The position numbers and the translations under genes are program-made. A DNA stretch of 64,000 nucleotides from Cytospora piceicola (lineage: Eukaryota; Ascomycota; Sordariomycetes; Diaporthales; Cytosporaceae), in assembly GCA_023375675.1 (NCBI GenBank), contig JALQBC010000013.1, positions 1 through 64,000 of the forward strand, written 5' to 3'. Position 1 is the stretch's first letter. The number at the start of each line of letters is the position of its first letter. This document shows, in pieces, positions 1-11,516 of the stretch. The notes beneath the pieces were generated by a model. That model searched no databases. It had not been told where the DNA came from and worked only from the letters and a program-made list of their open reading frames with translations.

Positions 1-698
1 GTTGCCCTGTGCTGATCTGACCGATTACAAGGTCCCCGGTGGTAAATTTTGTGTGCAACTCAATCCCTGTCACGTCAGGGCCACTTCATGTGGGGCGTCA
101 GCTCAGCTGGTAATCGACTGAGAGTGGGAATGAGAAAGAGAGGAGGGGCAGTGGAGGGCAGTGGAGGGGCCCATTTCTGCCATGTTCAATTCGGAAGTCC
201 GCCGACAGGGGACAGATTGCCGTTGGCAGTGGAGAAGGAAGTCTGGGGTTTGATCTCGTCCGCCTCGGAGATGCTGCTAACAACAAGATCTGTTCAAGCT
301 CCTGGCGGTCCCGCTGCTGGTTGTGCTGGTCTGTTCAGCCTGTCAGTCTGTCAGTCTACATACCACATGGCATGGATTTCTACTGGGTATGATGATTGTT
401 TTTTTTTGGAGCTGGACCTCCAAGCAGCAAGGCTGACGAGTCAGTCCGCCCGGTCGACACCACCTGGCTCCTGCGGCACTGATGAAGGGGAGGCGGAGCG
501 GAGGGAGACCCATGGACATGGTTCCCCTCGTCGTGGGTTCGCAATTAGAGACGCCAGCTGACGTCGAGGCTGGCTGGCTAACCTGGGCTGGGGAACAGAG
601 CAGACCATCGACGGACCAAGGTGAAGGTGCTGTTGAGCTCACGCCCGCCCAACACATTTTGACCATAGATACCATCACCACCGGGGAAACAGCTACTA
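1..698. other. Non-coding flank left of the transposon
   Basis: No convincing gene is seen. Open frames here have no recognisable domain, no start context and no codon pattern like the real genes of the window. Base composition is ordinary, in sharp contrast to the TA-rich block that follows. It may hold the end of a gene lying outside the window. Confidence 0.5.
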
Positions 699-700
699 TA

Positions 701-745
701 CTACCGCATAGTCTGGTCAAACTCAGAACCAACCCCCCCGCTTTT
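701..745 (+). repeat. Left terminal inverted repeat, 45 bp
   Basis: It starts ctaccgcatagtctgg and ends in a run of C followed by gctttt. It matches the reverse complement of 4512-4556 at 44 of 45 positions. Position 30 is C here (CpA context) and T in the right copy (TpA), the change RIP makes. TA precedes it at 699-700. Confidence 0.95.
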
Positions 746-2050
746 CTCGGTCTCGCACGGACGCTATAGTCTCGCTTACGAGGTCCCCCCTAGGCAAAAA
801 TAAAGTAAAAGTAACTTCTGCTACGAAGATCTTCTATCGGCTAACAACTAGCTTATATAGCTATCTCGCTCTAATATCGCTATTTAATCGTTTTACACCT
901 TATAGTTAGCGGTATATAATTATAAAAATATATATAAATAAACTAGATTTAAGCGAAATTAAAGTTATCTATAGGTATCTTTAATAATTCCGGCTTATCG
1001 TAACTATTTTAACTAGCCTTTTTTATAAACGTTAATAGCGATTTTAAGGGCGACGAGTACTTTACCTTTAAACCTCTATAGCTATATTAGCTATAGATAA
1101 CGATACTTTTATTGTTAAATTAAGCTACGACTAGCCTTTAAGGTAACTAAATAGCTATATCGATTAAGGCTAAAAAGGGTAGGTACTATAGCTAAGTTAA
1201 GTAGAAGGATAAAGCTACCGTAAAGCGTTTTATATATACTTAAATTAATAATAAGTATAAGTAAATCGTTATATTCTATACCCCTTTTAAAATAGGCCGG
1301 CGGTACTTTAAATAATATAATAACTAAAGGCGAAAGTAATAATAGCGATTTAAGTAAACGAGATATACTACTTTACTTTTAAGTAAGATTTTTAGCTATA
1401 ATTTAAGCTATACAGACTTATTATAGTATAAAACACTATTATCTATTACCCCGGAAAGTCTATCTATAGCCTTTAAGGGTCTTTAAGTTAAATATATAAG
1501 ACTTAAGCCGGTTAGAATAAAATAATACATTTCTAATACTAAAATTCTGTCTTAAGTAAAGGCTAGTTATTTAATAGTCCTTATATACTTAGTATAAGTG
1601 TTCCGGGTATCTAAATACTCTTTTTCTATAAATACTATTAAAGTTATATATAAAACGTAAAACTCGGTATTAGCGTTATATAAGCCTACTACTACTATTA
1701 CTACTATAAATATATAGGTATCGGGATTTATATAGGTATATTATATAGATAAAGGGAACCCGGTATAAATAGTATAAATAACCCCGGGGGGGTAGGTAAC
1801 TACGGCTATAGCGATAATAAAGTAGCTATATTAAAGCTATCGCTATTAAGATTAGCCCGGAAGAACTCTTCTTTTATAGCTATTAAAGCATTTAGCTACT
1901 CTGATTAGGCGACGATCGGTTTTAACTTTACCTCGAAAGCGTATATAGCTTTAAGGTTAGCTAGATCGTCGTCTATAAAGGTAATAGCTTTAAAGGCTAC
2001 GGCCTTAAAGATCTCGGCCTAAATATTAAACTCGAAGGTATCGTTACTTT

Positions 2051-2160
2051 TATCGCTTTATACAGGCCTTAAAACGGCTAGATCTAATACCCTTTTCTTA
2101 CTATTACTTTTATCGCTTTTATCGCTTTATATAAGCCTTAAAACGGCTAAATCTAATACC
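2051..2160. repeat. Degenerate tandem duplication, about 67-bp unit, inside the transposon
   Basis: The segment atcgctttatacaggcctt... near 2054-2095 recurs as atcgctttatataagcctt... near 2120-2160. The copies differ mainly at C/T positions next to A. This suggests an old duplication later mutated by RIP. Confidence 0.6.
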
Positions 2161-2215
2161 CCTTTTTCGTTATCGCTTTTATCGCTTTCTATAGCCGTAA
2201 CAGCTACTTTAGCCG

Positions 2216-2320
2216 CCTAATCCCTAGCTTAATCCCCAGCCTAATCCCCGGCCTAATCCCTAGCTTAATCCCCGGCCTAATCCCCGGCTTAATCCCCGGC
2301 TTAATCCTAGGCCTAATCTT
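2216..2320. repeat. 12-bp tandem repeat (ctaatccccggc) inside the transposon
   Basis: About eight imperfect copies of a 12-bp unit, cctaatccccgg or cttaatccccgg. On the minus strand the unit reads GCC-GGG-GAT-TAA. Restoring the RIP-type C gives a short Ala-Gly-Asp-Gln repeat, so this may once have been a low-complexity protein tail. Confidence 0.75.
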
Positions 2321-2819
2321 AAACTTAATCTATAGTTTTCTTCGTATTGTCGGCCTTAAGGCGCTATATCAGGCTAGCTTTATTCCGGCCAGACTTTAAA
2401 AGGCCCTAGGATTTAAACAGCTCCTATAGCCGTGCCTTAGTAGTCTTATAGTACTTTTACGTACGGAAGTAAAGTGCTTCGATACCTTCCGCTACTATAA
2501 AGAACTCTTCTATATTATTTAAGCCGGCCGGAACCTTAATAAGGTTTTAGCCTTAGATATTATCTTAATTTACTACCTCTTAGCCCTTAAATAAGATACT
2601 ATCCTTAAGAATATCTTTAATCGAAATCCGATCGATCTAAAACCTATTTAGCCGTATAGAAATACTATAGTTCTTAAAAGCCTTCCGGACTATTTCCTAC
2701 CTCTTATCTTTTAGCCGTTTACAGGCTTAAACGACGATATAAGTAACTATAATACAGCGCCTCGAGACGTCTTATTTCTCTACAGGCCTATAAAAATCCT
2801 TGTATATATTAATATAATC

Positions 2820-4000
2820 GTTTATATAATTTTATAGCTATTATTTAAATAGCCTATTAACGGCTATATTAAAAGGCTAAAAAAGAGATATTATATTAGG
2901 TAGTATTATAGCCGGGGTAATATATAATTCTTTTAAAAGGTTTATAATACCGGGAGTTTTATAAAAGATTACTATATCTATTATAAGTAAAATGTCCTCG
3001 TTATTTATATAAGGAAAGAGCTCGTCTTCGATAAACTCTTTAAATAAAACCTTATTATTATAGGCTATATCGTTAAATCGTATAATAACGTTAAAGTAAT
3101 ATAAATACTTTTCCTTTTTATATATATTGCCTTTTCTATAGAAGATAACTATAGGCAGGAAACTATACCTTTATTAGTATAAGCTACGTTATAAAATAAA
3201 GGTACTACTTACTAATTAATACTATTTATATAGATCTTTAAAATAAATATAGCCTACCGTTTATTTTATTTAAATCGATCTGATTTACCTATAATAGTCT
3301 TAGCTTTTAAGTATTCGAAAGTATAGCTATTTAAATACTTAAATAGTAAGGGGGTCTCGTCGATATTAATAATAAGCCGCTTCCGGAAACGCTATAAGCG
3401 TATAGTAAGAAAGATAAGAGATAAGTATAAACTAATATCGATCGGTCTAATGTTAGTTTCGTAAAGCTATAAAACGCGTCGAATAAATTATAGGAAAGAG
3501 TTTATAATAGTAATATACTCGCCGGGCAGTTTAATAGCTATTTTAATAAAACGACGTTGTATAATTATATACCTTTTAAAAAAACCTTATAGCTATCCTA
3601 CCGAATAGTAAAAGGTAGTTTACAGTATATAAGAGTAGATCTAGCTCTATAACAGCTTTATTTTCCGTCGAAACTAACTACCTATAATTATACGGCCGGC
3701 TTCGCGATACTATAAAAAGGTAGTATATAGGGTATCTTTAAGGTTTAGCTATTTATATATATATACGTATAGCGTACGGTTTACAATACGATCTCTAACC
3801 TTTTATTAAGCCGCGATAGTTTTATATAGTATTTTCTAAAATATACCGGCTTTTTAGTAAGTTAACGGCCGTAAAACCTATATAACGCCTTTATAATTTC
3901 GGACTATCTCGTACCTAAAGCCCGGCGGCTAGTTTAAATATAGGTTAAGTCGCTTTTTTATAGGGAGGGGGGTTATAATAATTTCGTAAACAACACGATA
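2820..4000 (-). pseudogene. RIP-inactivated pogo/DDE_1 transposase relic
   Basis: Read on the minus strand, the TA-rich block keeps recognisable DDE_1 transposase pieces. Around 3297-3370 there is an NIDETPLLFKYL-like stretch, the first catalytic Asp motif. Around 3019-3082 there is a FNDIAYNNK...FIEDEL stretch. Around 2890-2990 there is IIDIVIFYKTPGIINLL, matching the second-Asp motif and the 'FHKTP' signature of pogo-type enzymes. At 2842-2876 there is PFNIAVNRLFK, which resembles the conserved 'QPLD.AVNRPFK' block. Stop codons (mostly TAA or TAG where CAA or CAG would be expected) break the frame repeatedly. The N-terminal DNA-binding domain should lie at 3400-4400 but is too decayed for me to identify. 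The 5' limit is approximate. Confidence 0.8.
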
Positions 4001-4511
4001 ATATATTAAAAAAAGTAATATCTAGATCTTTCTTACTTTATTATATATTTATATAAGCCGTACGATAGCTATTTAGTAGTAGCGTAGTATACGTTATATA
4101 ACGGCCTTAGTAAGCTGCCTTAGCTTTACCTTTATAATACAGGCGCCTTTAAGTTTAATTCTTAGTATATTAATATCTTTCTTTATAGTTTAAGTAAGTT
4201 ATATACTTAATAGTTAAGAATTAAGATTAATCTTCTGTAAGGGTACTATACTAAGGCGGCCGGTAGTAATAATAGCTACCGGACAGTTAACTACTAAAAC
4301 GCGGTATCGTAATAAGTCTATACCTACGAGATTAAGTAACTAAGTATATTAATCGACCGCCTAAAGGTATAAAGCCGTCTAGCAGAGGCTTTAGGTATCG
4401 TAAGGCTTTAAAGGTATCGTAAGGGTAGTATAGAGTAACGATAGCTTCGAAATAGCTTATTAAAAAGATGCGATCTACAGTAATTTATAACGCCGGCAGT
4501 AGCAGGCAAAT

Positions 4512-4556
4512 AAAAGCGGGGGGGTTAGTTCTGAGTTTGACCAGACTATGCGGTAG
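4512..4556 (-). repeat. Right terminal inverted repeat, 45 bp
   Basis: Reverse complement of the left repeat with one difference. TA follows at 4557-4558, completing the target-site duplication. The two ends are almost untouched by RIP, although the interior is heavily mutated. Confidence 0.95.
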
Positions 4557-6842
4557 TACTAAGTGGTATCTTCACCGAGAGAGGGAGAGAGGGAGAGAGG
4601 GAGAGAGTCAGCGTCATGCAGCGAAATACTTGGTAGCTAGTGGCCTTGGGGCACGACATCCGGAGAAATTGAGTCTGTCAACATGCATACTGACGAGGTT
4701 GGCTTGGATTAGGCTTGGAGATTGTCTGCAAATCCAATCTTTATGATGCAACAGTTTAATCTGTCGCGTGTCGGCATTTTCTGCGACTTCCAGGGTCTGA
4801 ACTCGCCAAGAAGATCATCTATCTATGATCTATGCATACAGCTGTAGTGTACTTACTATCTGTCTATCTATCTCAAGTGCTTGTTCATATCTTTATGAAG
4901 AGCATCATAATCATATATAGAGTTCAGAATATCATGTAAACTCTATGGATTCAGGAGATAATCTACGTCAGGCGTCAGACGTCAGTGATTGGCCTACGTA
5001 GCAGTGAGGTGTTGACGTGCAGAATCCTGGAGCCCCGGAGACGCTGGCTTACTACACGGTACAGGTGTGTGTGTGTGTGTGTGATAGAAGAAAGCAAGCT
5101 TCTGGGGCGGTCTGGCCTTGCTTCTGGTGGAAGACTGTTAACTTCTAGACTTTGCTTGACAGCTCGCCGGCGTGTGTAGCCCGTACCGCGGTGACGGTTT
5201 CTGTTGTGCATGGATTGTCCTGGCGGTCATATTTCCTTTTACATTCGTTGATGCATGGATATTGATTAATCCCCCATTGGAAATAGCAGCACACCATGCT
5301 CATCATGCATGCCCCGTATACATACTGTAGTGTACATTTTTTTAACGATTTGATACCACCCATTCAATGTTCAGCCATTCCGTCGAGTGTGTGGACCGTG
5401 GCACACGTTTTATTCACCGCCTTGATCGGATCACAATTGCAGGAGGAGCAGTGAGCTGGTGAGGTACAGTAGTGTAGGTACAGTACACTACTGTAACTAC
5501 GTACTACCTAGATATTCTTTGTACTGCATGTGCTGGGAATGTGAGATGTGACAAGGGTCCCAGTCTGCCAGTCAGCCAGTGCACATCATGGGCTCCGCAA
5601 AACCCGTAGCGACTCAAGGAACGGACCAAGTGGTCCTAATAACGTTGATCATCCATTCATCCATTCATCCAGCCAGCCAGCCAGCCATCCGACCCTCAAA
5701 AGAGCCAGGGAGACTGGGAGACTGGAAGACTGGGGGAGCCAGAGAACCCAGAGAACCCAGAGAACCCTGGAGCCTCTTCGCTTAGCGCACCGAAGGATGG
5801 CTGGCTGGATGGGGAGGGCGGGGGGGGGGGTCAGCTAGAACTGAACTGTTCAGGGGGGAGGGGTCTGTAAATGGGAAAACTCACGATAAACCCAACAATC
5901 CCAGTTGTCAGTCAACCAACTAACAGTCAGATAGACGAAGCTCACAAAGTACTACTTCCTTCAGCTTCTAGTGATCCCTTCCCGTATAGCCTCGAGTCGC
6001 AACAGTCTTCTTTCAAGGTACCTTTAGCTTTGGGGGCAAGGTGAAGACTTCTTGACAAGAGCTGAGCCAGAAGACTCCCATTACTCAAGAAGCCCTCGGA
6101 GAAATATAATGAATACTACATGTAGTAAATCAAACAGCAATACGTAGTATCGGTTGCTGCCGAGCACTGGACACTGCTCCAGTTCAATTCGTCTTCGCCT
6201 CTGAGGTCGCTCCGAATCAAATCGGATTCCAGACCCGCTGCGCCATATTACCACCGCTCTGGTTGGCCGCGTATCGGTCATATATACTAAAGCGTGCATC
6301 CCCCTCCGAGCCGACCATCGTCTCACTCCCCATCTAATCCACACACACAGACACACCACACATATACATACATTACACACAGACACAGACACAGACACAG
6401 ACACCCACCCACCCATCTCAACTCTCAACTCCGACACTGCCGACCATTTTCTTACCCTTACTTACTTTGACTTACCCATCCATCTATGTCCGCTACACAA
6501 CTATAGACCTTAACTGGTAATTCTATAGAACTGTTTTTTTGTGTTCCCCCACGGAAACGGACTCGACTTCCTTCTTGCGCAAGACCCCACTGGTTCTCGC
6601 ACCTCGCTGACTACCACCACCTGTGTACTGTGTACCCTCCCTCCCACGCCTCTTTACTCTTTCGAGCCGCAACGCCACGCTTTCATCCCTATCTACCAAC
6701 CAACCAACCAACCAACCAGCCATCCATCCATCTATCCATCTTTCTGCCTACCTATCTATCTATCTACTTATCCATCCATCTATCTACCCCGTCGTCAGTC
6801 TATATCGCCAACCGCATCGCCCGAGGATCCAGACTTGTGACA
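4557..6842. other. Non-coding interval rich in simple repeats
   Basis: No gene is supported. It contains a GAGAGAGG tract (about 4574-4609), a (GT)n run (about 5064-5083), CCATTCATCCAGC-type repeats (about 5645-5690), an 11-G run (5820-5830), an (ACAGAC)n tract (about 6343-6412) and CCAAC/CTAT tetranucleotide runs (about 6690-6790). The right part is probably promoter and 5' untranslated region of the FYVE gene. Confidence 0.6.
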
Positions 6843-8044
6843 ATGGCCATGGCAGACCTCGTTATGCCCAGACTGCCCGACCAGCAGCAGGCATGGTTCC
6901 ATCACCAACAACCACAAGGCCACCAGCGCTCTTTCTCTTTCCAACTACCACAACCACCGACGCAAAAGCAAGCGCAGTTCCAGCAACTGGAAAACCAGCA
7001 ACTGCCAGCACCGCTTTCACAACTGCCATCGCGAAGGCAATCGCTGCAGCCTCAATCATCGCAAACGTCGCCGCAACCCCAGCCGCAGACGCCATTCCAG
7101 CAGTCCAGCGAGATCTCGCCCCTCAGCTCCTCAAATAGTACCTCACCGACATCGCCCAAGAACTACCATGGCCGCCAGGTACGGCCGCTCTACATGCCCG
7201 CCGTCCTGCGCCCGACCCAGTACCCATCCAGCGCCCACTCGATCAAGACGTCGGCCACCGGCGAGTCGGACGACGAGGACAGGCAGATACACTCCAGCGG
7301 CAGCTTCACGAGCCTGTTTGCGATCTCGGGCCTGAGCAAGCTGTCGAGGAGGCCGACCGGCGACAGCGCCCACGCCGTCGACTGGGACTGGGACCTGGCC
7401 AACTACCCCAAGGTCGACGGGCAGCCCACACGGAGACACTGGAAGGTACGTAGCGACAAGAGATTCGAGCGCGCGCAAGAGGGAGGACGGGCTGGGACAT
7501 GTCGCAACCACCTGTCTCAGTGCCCTTCCTCCCCCGGGTGTGGCGCGTGACCTTTCTCCCTAAAAAAGCAGAATGACAGGAGAAAGGGAAAAAAGAAAGT
7601 GATAAAAACTAACAACTCTCCCCTTCACAGGCTGACTTCGAAGCCGACTGCTGCGACGACCCTTCCTGCAAGCGCTTCTTCAACTACTTCGTGCGCCGCC
7701 ACCACTGCCGGCGTTGCGGCAACATCTTCTGCGACTCGCACTCGAGCTACGAGGTGCCCCTCGACGAGAGCGCCAACTACAACCCGCGCGGCCAGCCCAG
7801 CCGCTCGTGCGAGCACTGCTACGGCGACTTCAAGGTCTGGCGGAGCCGCAACAGCAGCCAGGCCTCGGCCGCCGCCCCCGGCCTGCAGGGGCGGCAGGGG
7901 CAGCAGGCCGTCCAGGGCAGCAGGACCGTCCCCGCGAGCCCCACGTCCGCGAGCCCCACCAACAGCAGCCCCAGCACGCCTGGCAAGGGCCAGCCCGAGG
8001 TGGCCGTCAGCGTGCCCAGCGACTGGAACTGGAGCACCTTCTAG
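6843..8044 (+). CDS. FYVE zinc-finger protein, likely PI3P-binding
   Basis: Two exons, 6843-7445 and 7631-8044, joined in phase 0 across a GTACGT...CAG intron of 185 bp, encode about 338 residues. The N-terminal 200 residues are Gln-, Pro- and Ser-rich low-complexity sequence. The FYVE finger starts at the exon junction: C209, C214, then the diagnostic RRHHCRRCG (residues 223-231), NIFC and a final CEHC. The RRHHC core binds phosphatidylinositol 3-phosphate in this family, so a role on endosomal or vacuolar membranes is inferred. The first cysteine pair is spaced C-x4-C rather than C-x2-C, a form I believe is common in fungal FYVE proteins. The C-terminal 80 residues are Ser/Pro/Gly-rich. The start at 6843 (acaATGGCC) was chosen as a good start context. 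Upstream in-frame sequence is microsatellite. I cannot name a yeast orthologue with certainty. Confidence 0.88.
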
Positions 8045-9936
8045 ATGGCCTCGACAATACCTGCTCCCCATACTGCTATCACCACTACTACTTGTTTGGC
8101 TTGTACGAGGCACCGCCAAACTTCAAGTCCAGATTGAACGTGTTACGACATTTACGACGAAACGGCCCAAAGTCGAAATTATACCGCCGCGTCTGCCCCC
8201 TAGACAATACGGACTCGGATGTTCAGATCCAACCTGGAGCACATGCTATTGTATCTCTACACCACAACTTACCCAGTACAACATCCGCGCCGAGTGGACA
8301 CCCTCGGCGACTATCTGGTCCTCTATTCTCCCTTATGATTCACAAAGTGTCCCGCGACACCGGATCAAACTCCTCTATCGACCATCTAGGAGGCGGCGGC
8401 ACCCACTCGATTGTAACGACTCTACTGTTCCGAGTCTTTGGCCTTGATGTTCCTTTTGATTTTTCTTTTGATTTATAGCGCTGGTGTTCCGGTCTGTTCG
8501 GAAAGGGGCGGCTCTGATATTTTGTCCCTTTTAAGACCGTTAAGATACCAGGTTGTTATGAGCTTTTCCCCACGGGGTCGCCATCACTAATCTGCCCTTT
8601 TCCACTTTGGATAAAGGGGGGAGAGGAGAGGAGAGGCGTTTACTATGTGTGCTTTTTTGTTTTTTATTAATGTCTATCCTTGGACCACCACAGTGAGTGG
8701 TCCAAGATAATGCCTCCACGGAGGCTACGATCAAAGATGTTAGATGCTAGAAGATTTGAAATTGAACAAGTTTGACGATCTGATCAAGTGTCCAACTCCT
8801 TTACCGTGATCCATGTTGTTTTGCTGTGGTGAACGGCACACGCCAGAAGGCCTCTGGAAACAACTGGGAGGTGCCGTAATCAGGAAGAAGCAGCCAGGAA
8901 GTAGCACTGCAAATGCGAGAAGGGAAATGCCAAGTGAAAACCAAAGAAGCGTTCTCCAGTCATATGTTGAAACCTTCAAGGTCAGGGTCCGCCCCCAGGG
9001 CTCCTGGCCTCCTCATACCTTGCCCAGCCCAATACGACACCAACCCTCCCAGGTCTGTATTACAAGGAGAGGAGAGGCCATCCCAACACATCCCAAACGC
9101 CAGTCTCCACCAGCAATCCCATTCCTCTTAATCAAGAGTATCTCTACAGCGAATACCCTCATGAGTAGATTCATCGCCCTGCGGGACATTTGGGACCACG
9201 GGGGGGGGGGGGCGTAGGCGCTGTTCTTTCCCGGGGACTACCCTCCTGCTAGCCGTTTGGATACCCTCCCCCGAGGTTGGCTGGTCAAAGATCATTTCAG
9301 TCTATGAACGCGGTCTTCCTTCTCCTCTCACTGGTCAAGTTGCAACCGAGGAAGAGGGACGGGGGGAAATCGGCGAATAAGAGAGACGGTGCAAGGGGTG
9401 TTCCACCCACATGGTCACGAGCAACATATTGATGATACCAAAGCGGAGGGTATCATTCCTCGTTATCATTGATTCATAAGCAACATCGTCTCGACTCGTA
9501 GACAGATCTCCGCTCAGTTCGGCCTTGGAACAGAAACACTAAGCGCAACGCTCAGTGTTGACCTCCTCCCACTCAACCTGCCCTCTGGAAGGCCTCTATT
9601 GGCAAGAAAGAAACGCTTTCCCCACGGTCGTACTATCTTGACTCTTCACAAGCTTGCAAGAACTAACCCTTCTGTCCACCGTCTAGTGTATATGTTCGAG
9701 TGTTTTTGCTGTTGGGCAAAGTTCATTGGGTAATATTTATCGTGCAACCATTTACTGGGTGTTGCGTCGTAGGTATCGTTGGTATAAAGACTATTTCTCG
9801 CTCTCCCATGCACCCTCAGGCCGGTCCGTGGTACCGTCCGAGTTTCCCTCTTTCATCCAGGGCTGCCGGTTAAGTGGGACAATCCCAGTCCACAGTCACT
9901 CGACAGTGACCGTCAATATGTATCGTCTGCTCACTC
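8045..9936. other. Convergent intergenic region, FYVE gene to elongase gene
   Basis: 3' ends of two convergent genes with no supported coding region between them. A 13-G homopolymer lies at 9200-9212. Short open frames around 8813-9217 show no domain or coding bias. Confidence 0.5.
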
Positions 9937-11516
9937 TCAAGCATGGCGCGAGTGCCTCTGGTTCGTCACCGGCTTGAGGACACGCCCGTTGGGCGAGCCA
10001 GTGGCCTTGCCGTTGGCAGAAGCTTCCTTGACGCGGCTGTTGAAGTTCTCAGGGGTACCGTAGACCTCCTGCTGAAGACCTTGCGCAGCGTCCCAACCCG
10101 CCTTCTCGGCAACTGCGACGTGGCTCTGGTGCGAGTTCTTACCCCTGCGAGAAGACTCGGCGCCGGACCGTCTAAGGTAGCTCGTAATGAAGAACTTGAC
10201 GAACAAGTAGGTCAGAGGCGCGAGGTAAAAGACATTGAGCCAGATGGCAAAAGTCTGGCCGGTGGTGTTGATACAGGGGATGAGCTTGTCCGTGTAGATG
10301 GTCTCCTCGGTTGTGGTGGGCTGCTCAACTTCCGCGTTAGCTCCTGATGATGAGGCCTCATGGTTTATGACGGAAGTGGTCACCTTAGACGCGGCGCCGA
10401 GGACAAGCTGCTTAAGGCTGTCGAGGAACGCCGGGTGCGGGGCATCGGAGCCGACGGCCTCAGGGGTGGCGCTGCTTGCACCAGCTGTTGCAGAGGTGAG
10501 GATCGTGGTTGCAACCGGGACGTCGTAGCTAACGAAGGAGTGGATCATGGCATAAGAGGCACCGATCAGGAATTGCATAATTTGCAGGGTCGTCAAAGAG
10601 CGCTTGACAACGACGGGCACGCGGATGTTGAAGACGCTCAGCGTGTAGTAGGTGTACTATATTGTGAACATTTGATGTTAGCCGCTGGTTCTCCATTGGC
10701 GCCAATGCTGCCAAGATGCGAAGGGTTGGAAGGGGTTATGCTTACCATCAGAGCATGGATGCCGGAGTTGACAAAAGCAAACATCCAGATAGGTGCGGAC
10801 ATGTAGCGCATACCGGCCCACATGCTCATCATGGCGCCAGCATGGTGGTAAGTCTGCAGCGTGGAGCCAAGCTTGCCCTTGGCCAGGATGATGAAGGTAT
10901 CGAGGACTTCATAGAACTTGCTCAGGTAGAAGATCCAGCCGTAGAAGGCCAATCCCTCGTTCCAGATGCGACCCGTGTCCGTGCGACTGGGAGTTCCATC
11001 ACTGGCGAGCGTAACATTGCTGGAGTAAGACATCCATTGGCCATCTCGCTCATTGTAGAAGACGGCATTTCCAAGACCGGCTGGGCCATGGGGTTTAGTC
11101 ATGCTGTCCACGAAGCCCTTGAGTCCCTGAGGCCCCATTGGGTTCACGACACTGCGTTGCATGACGCCCACCATGTTGTAGAAGGTCCATGCAGAGTAAA
11201 CGGCCAGGAAGATATTGTGGGCAATGACGAAGGCATGGAATAACCGGGTCTTGCTCATAGCCCATGGCTTCTTGCCGGTAGAGATGTTGTATCTGTTCAA
11301 GAGCTTCGCGGTGATAACATAGACAGTAGCGATGGTGATTGGCACCTTGGGATCGAGGGCGGCGCGGTAGATGTGGTCTGGGATCGACACTGGCGGAGCC
11401 GAAGGGATGGAACCCGGAGCCGGAGGGGGAAGGAAATCCGGCTGTGCAACCAGAGGAAACATTCCCTTGAAGAGGAATGAATCCGGGGTGGTTGCGTAGA
11501 CGTGAGAGGTGTCCAT
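9937..11516 (-). CDS. Fatty-acid elongase, ELO (GNS1/SUR4) family
   Basis: Exon 1 is 11516-10746 and exon 2 is 10656-9937, joined in phase 0 (GTAAGC...TAG, 89 bp), giving about 496 residues. The family condenses malonyl-CoA with acyl-CoA in the ER membrane in very-long-chain or polyunsaturated fatty acid synthesis. Visible ELO signatures are KFYEVLDT followed by QTYHHAGA, in a protein with several hydrophobic segments (for example VYVITAKLL and IWMFAFVNSGIHALMYTYY across the junction). The histidine box is QxxHH, not HxxHH. The Q form is typical of lower-eukaryote polyunsaturated-type elongases, so the substrate may not be that of yeast Elo1-3. The C-terminal tail of about 110 residues is hydrophilic and longer than usual. 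The ATG at 11514-11516 opens the frame. Confidence 0.92.

Larger units (their letters stand above)
701..4556 (-). mobile_element. RIP-degraded pogo-like (Tc1/mariner superfamily) DNA transposon
   Basis: A 45-bp terminal inverted repeat begins at 701 and its reverse complement ends at 4556, with a single mismatch at repeat position 30. The element is flanked by TA at 699-700 and 4557-4558, the target duplication expected of the Tc1/mariner/pogo superfamily. From about 780 to 4450 the DNA is extremely rich in TpA and poor in CpA, the signature of RIP. The minus strand still shows transposase motifs interrupted by many stop codons (separate entry). At 3,856 bp it is about twice the length of Fot1/pogo elements of fungi, which are near 2 kb. 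It therefore either carries extra sequence or holds a nested insertion. No intact protein can be made, so it is non-autonomous and probably heterochromatic. The class call is firm. The exact family would need a library comparison. Confidence 0.9.

Noticed and set aside
49..769. Overlapping open frames on both strands at the left edge
   Set aside because: Low-complexity, no domain, and partly made of the transposon's terminal repeat.
5645..5790. Repeats resembling a CRISPR-like or minisatellite array
   Set aside because: Short imperfect simple repeats without spacers, in a eukaryotic context.
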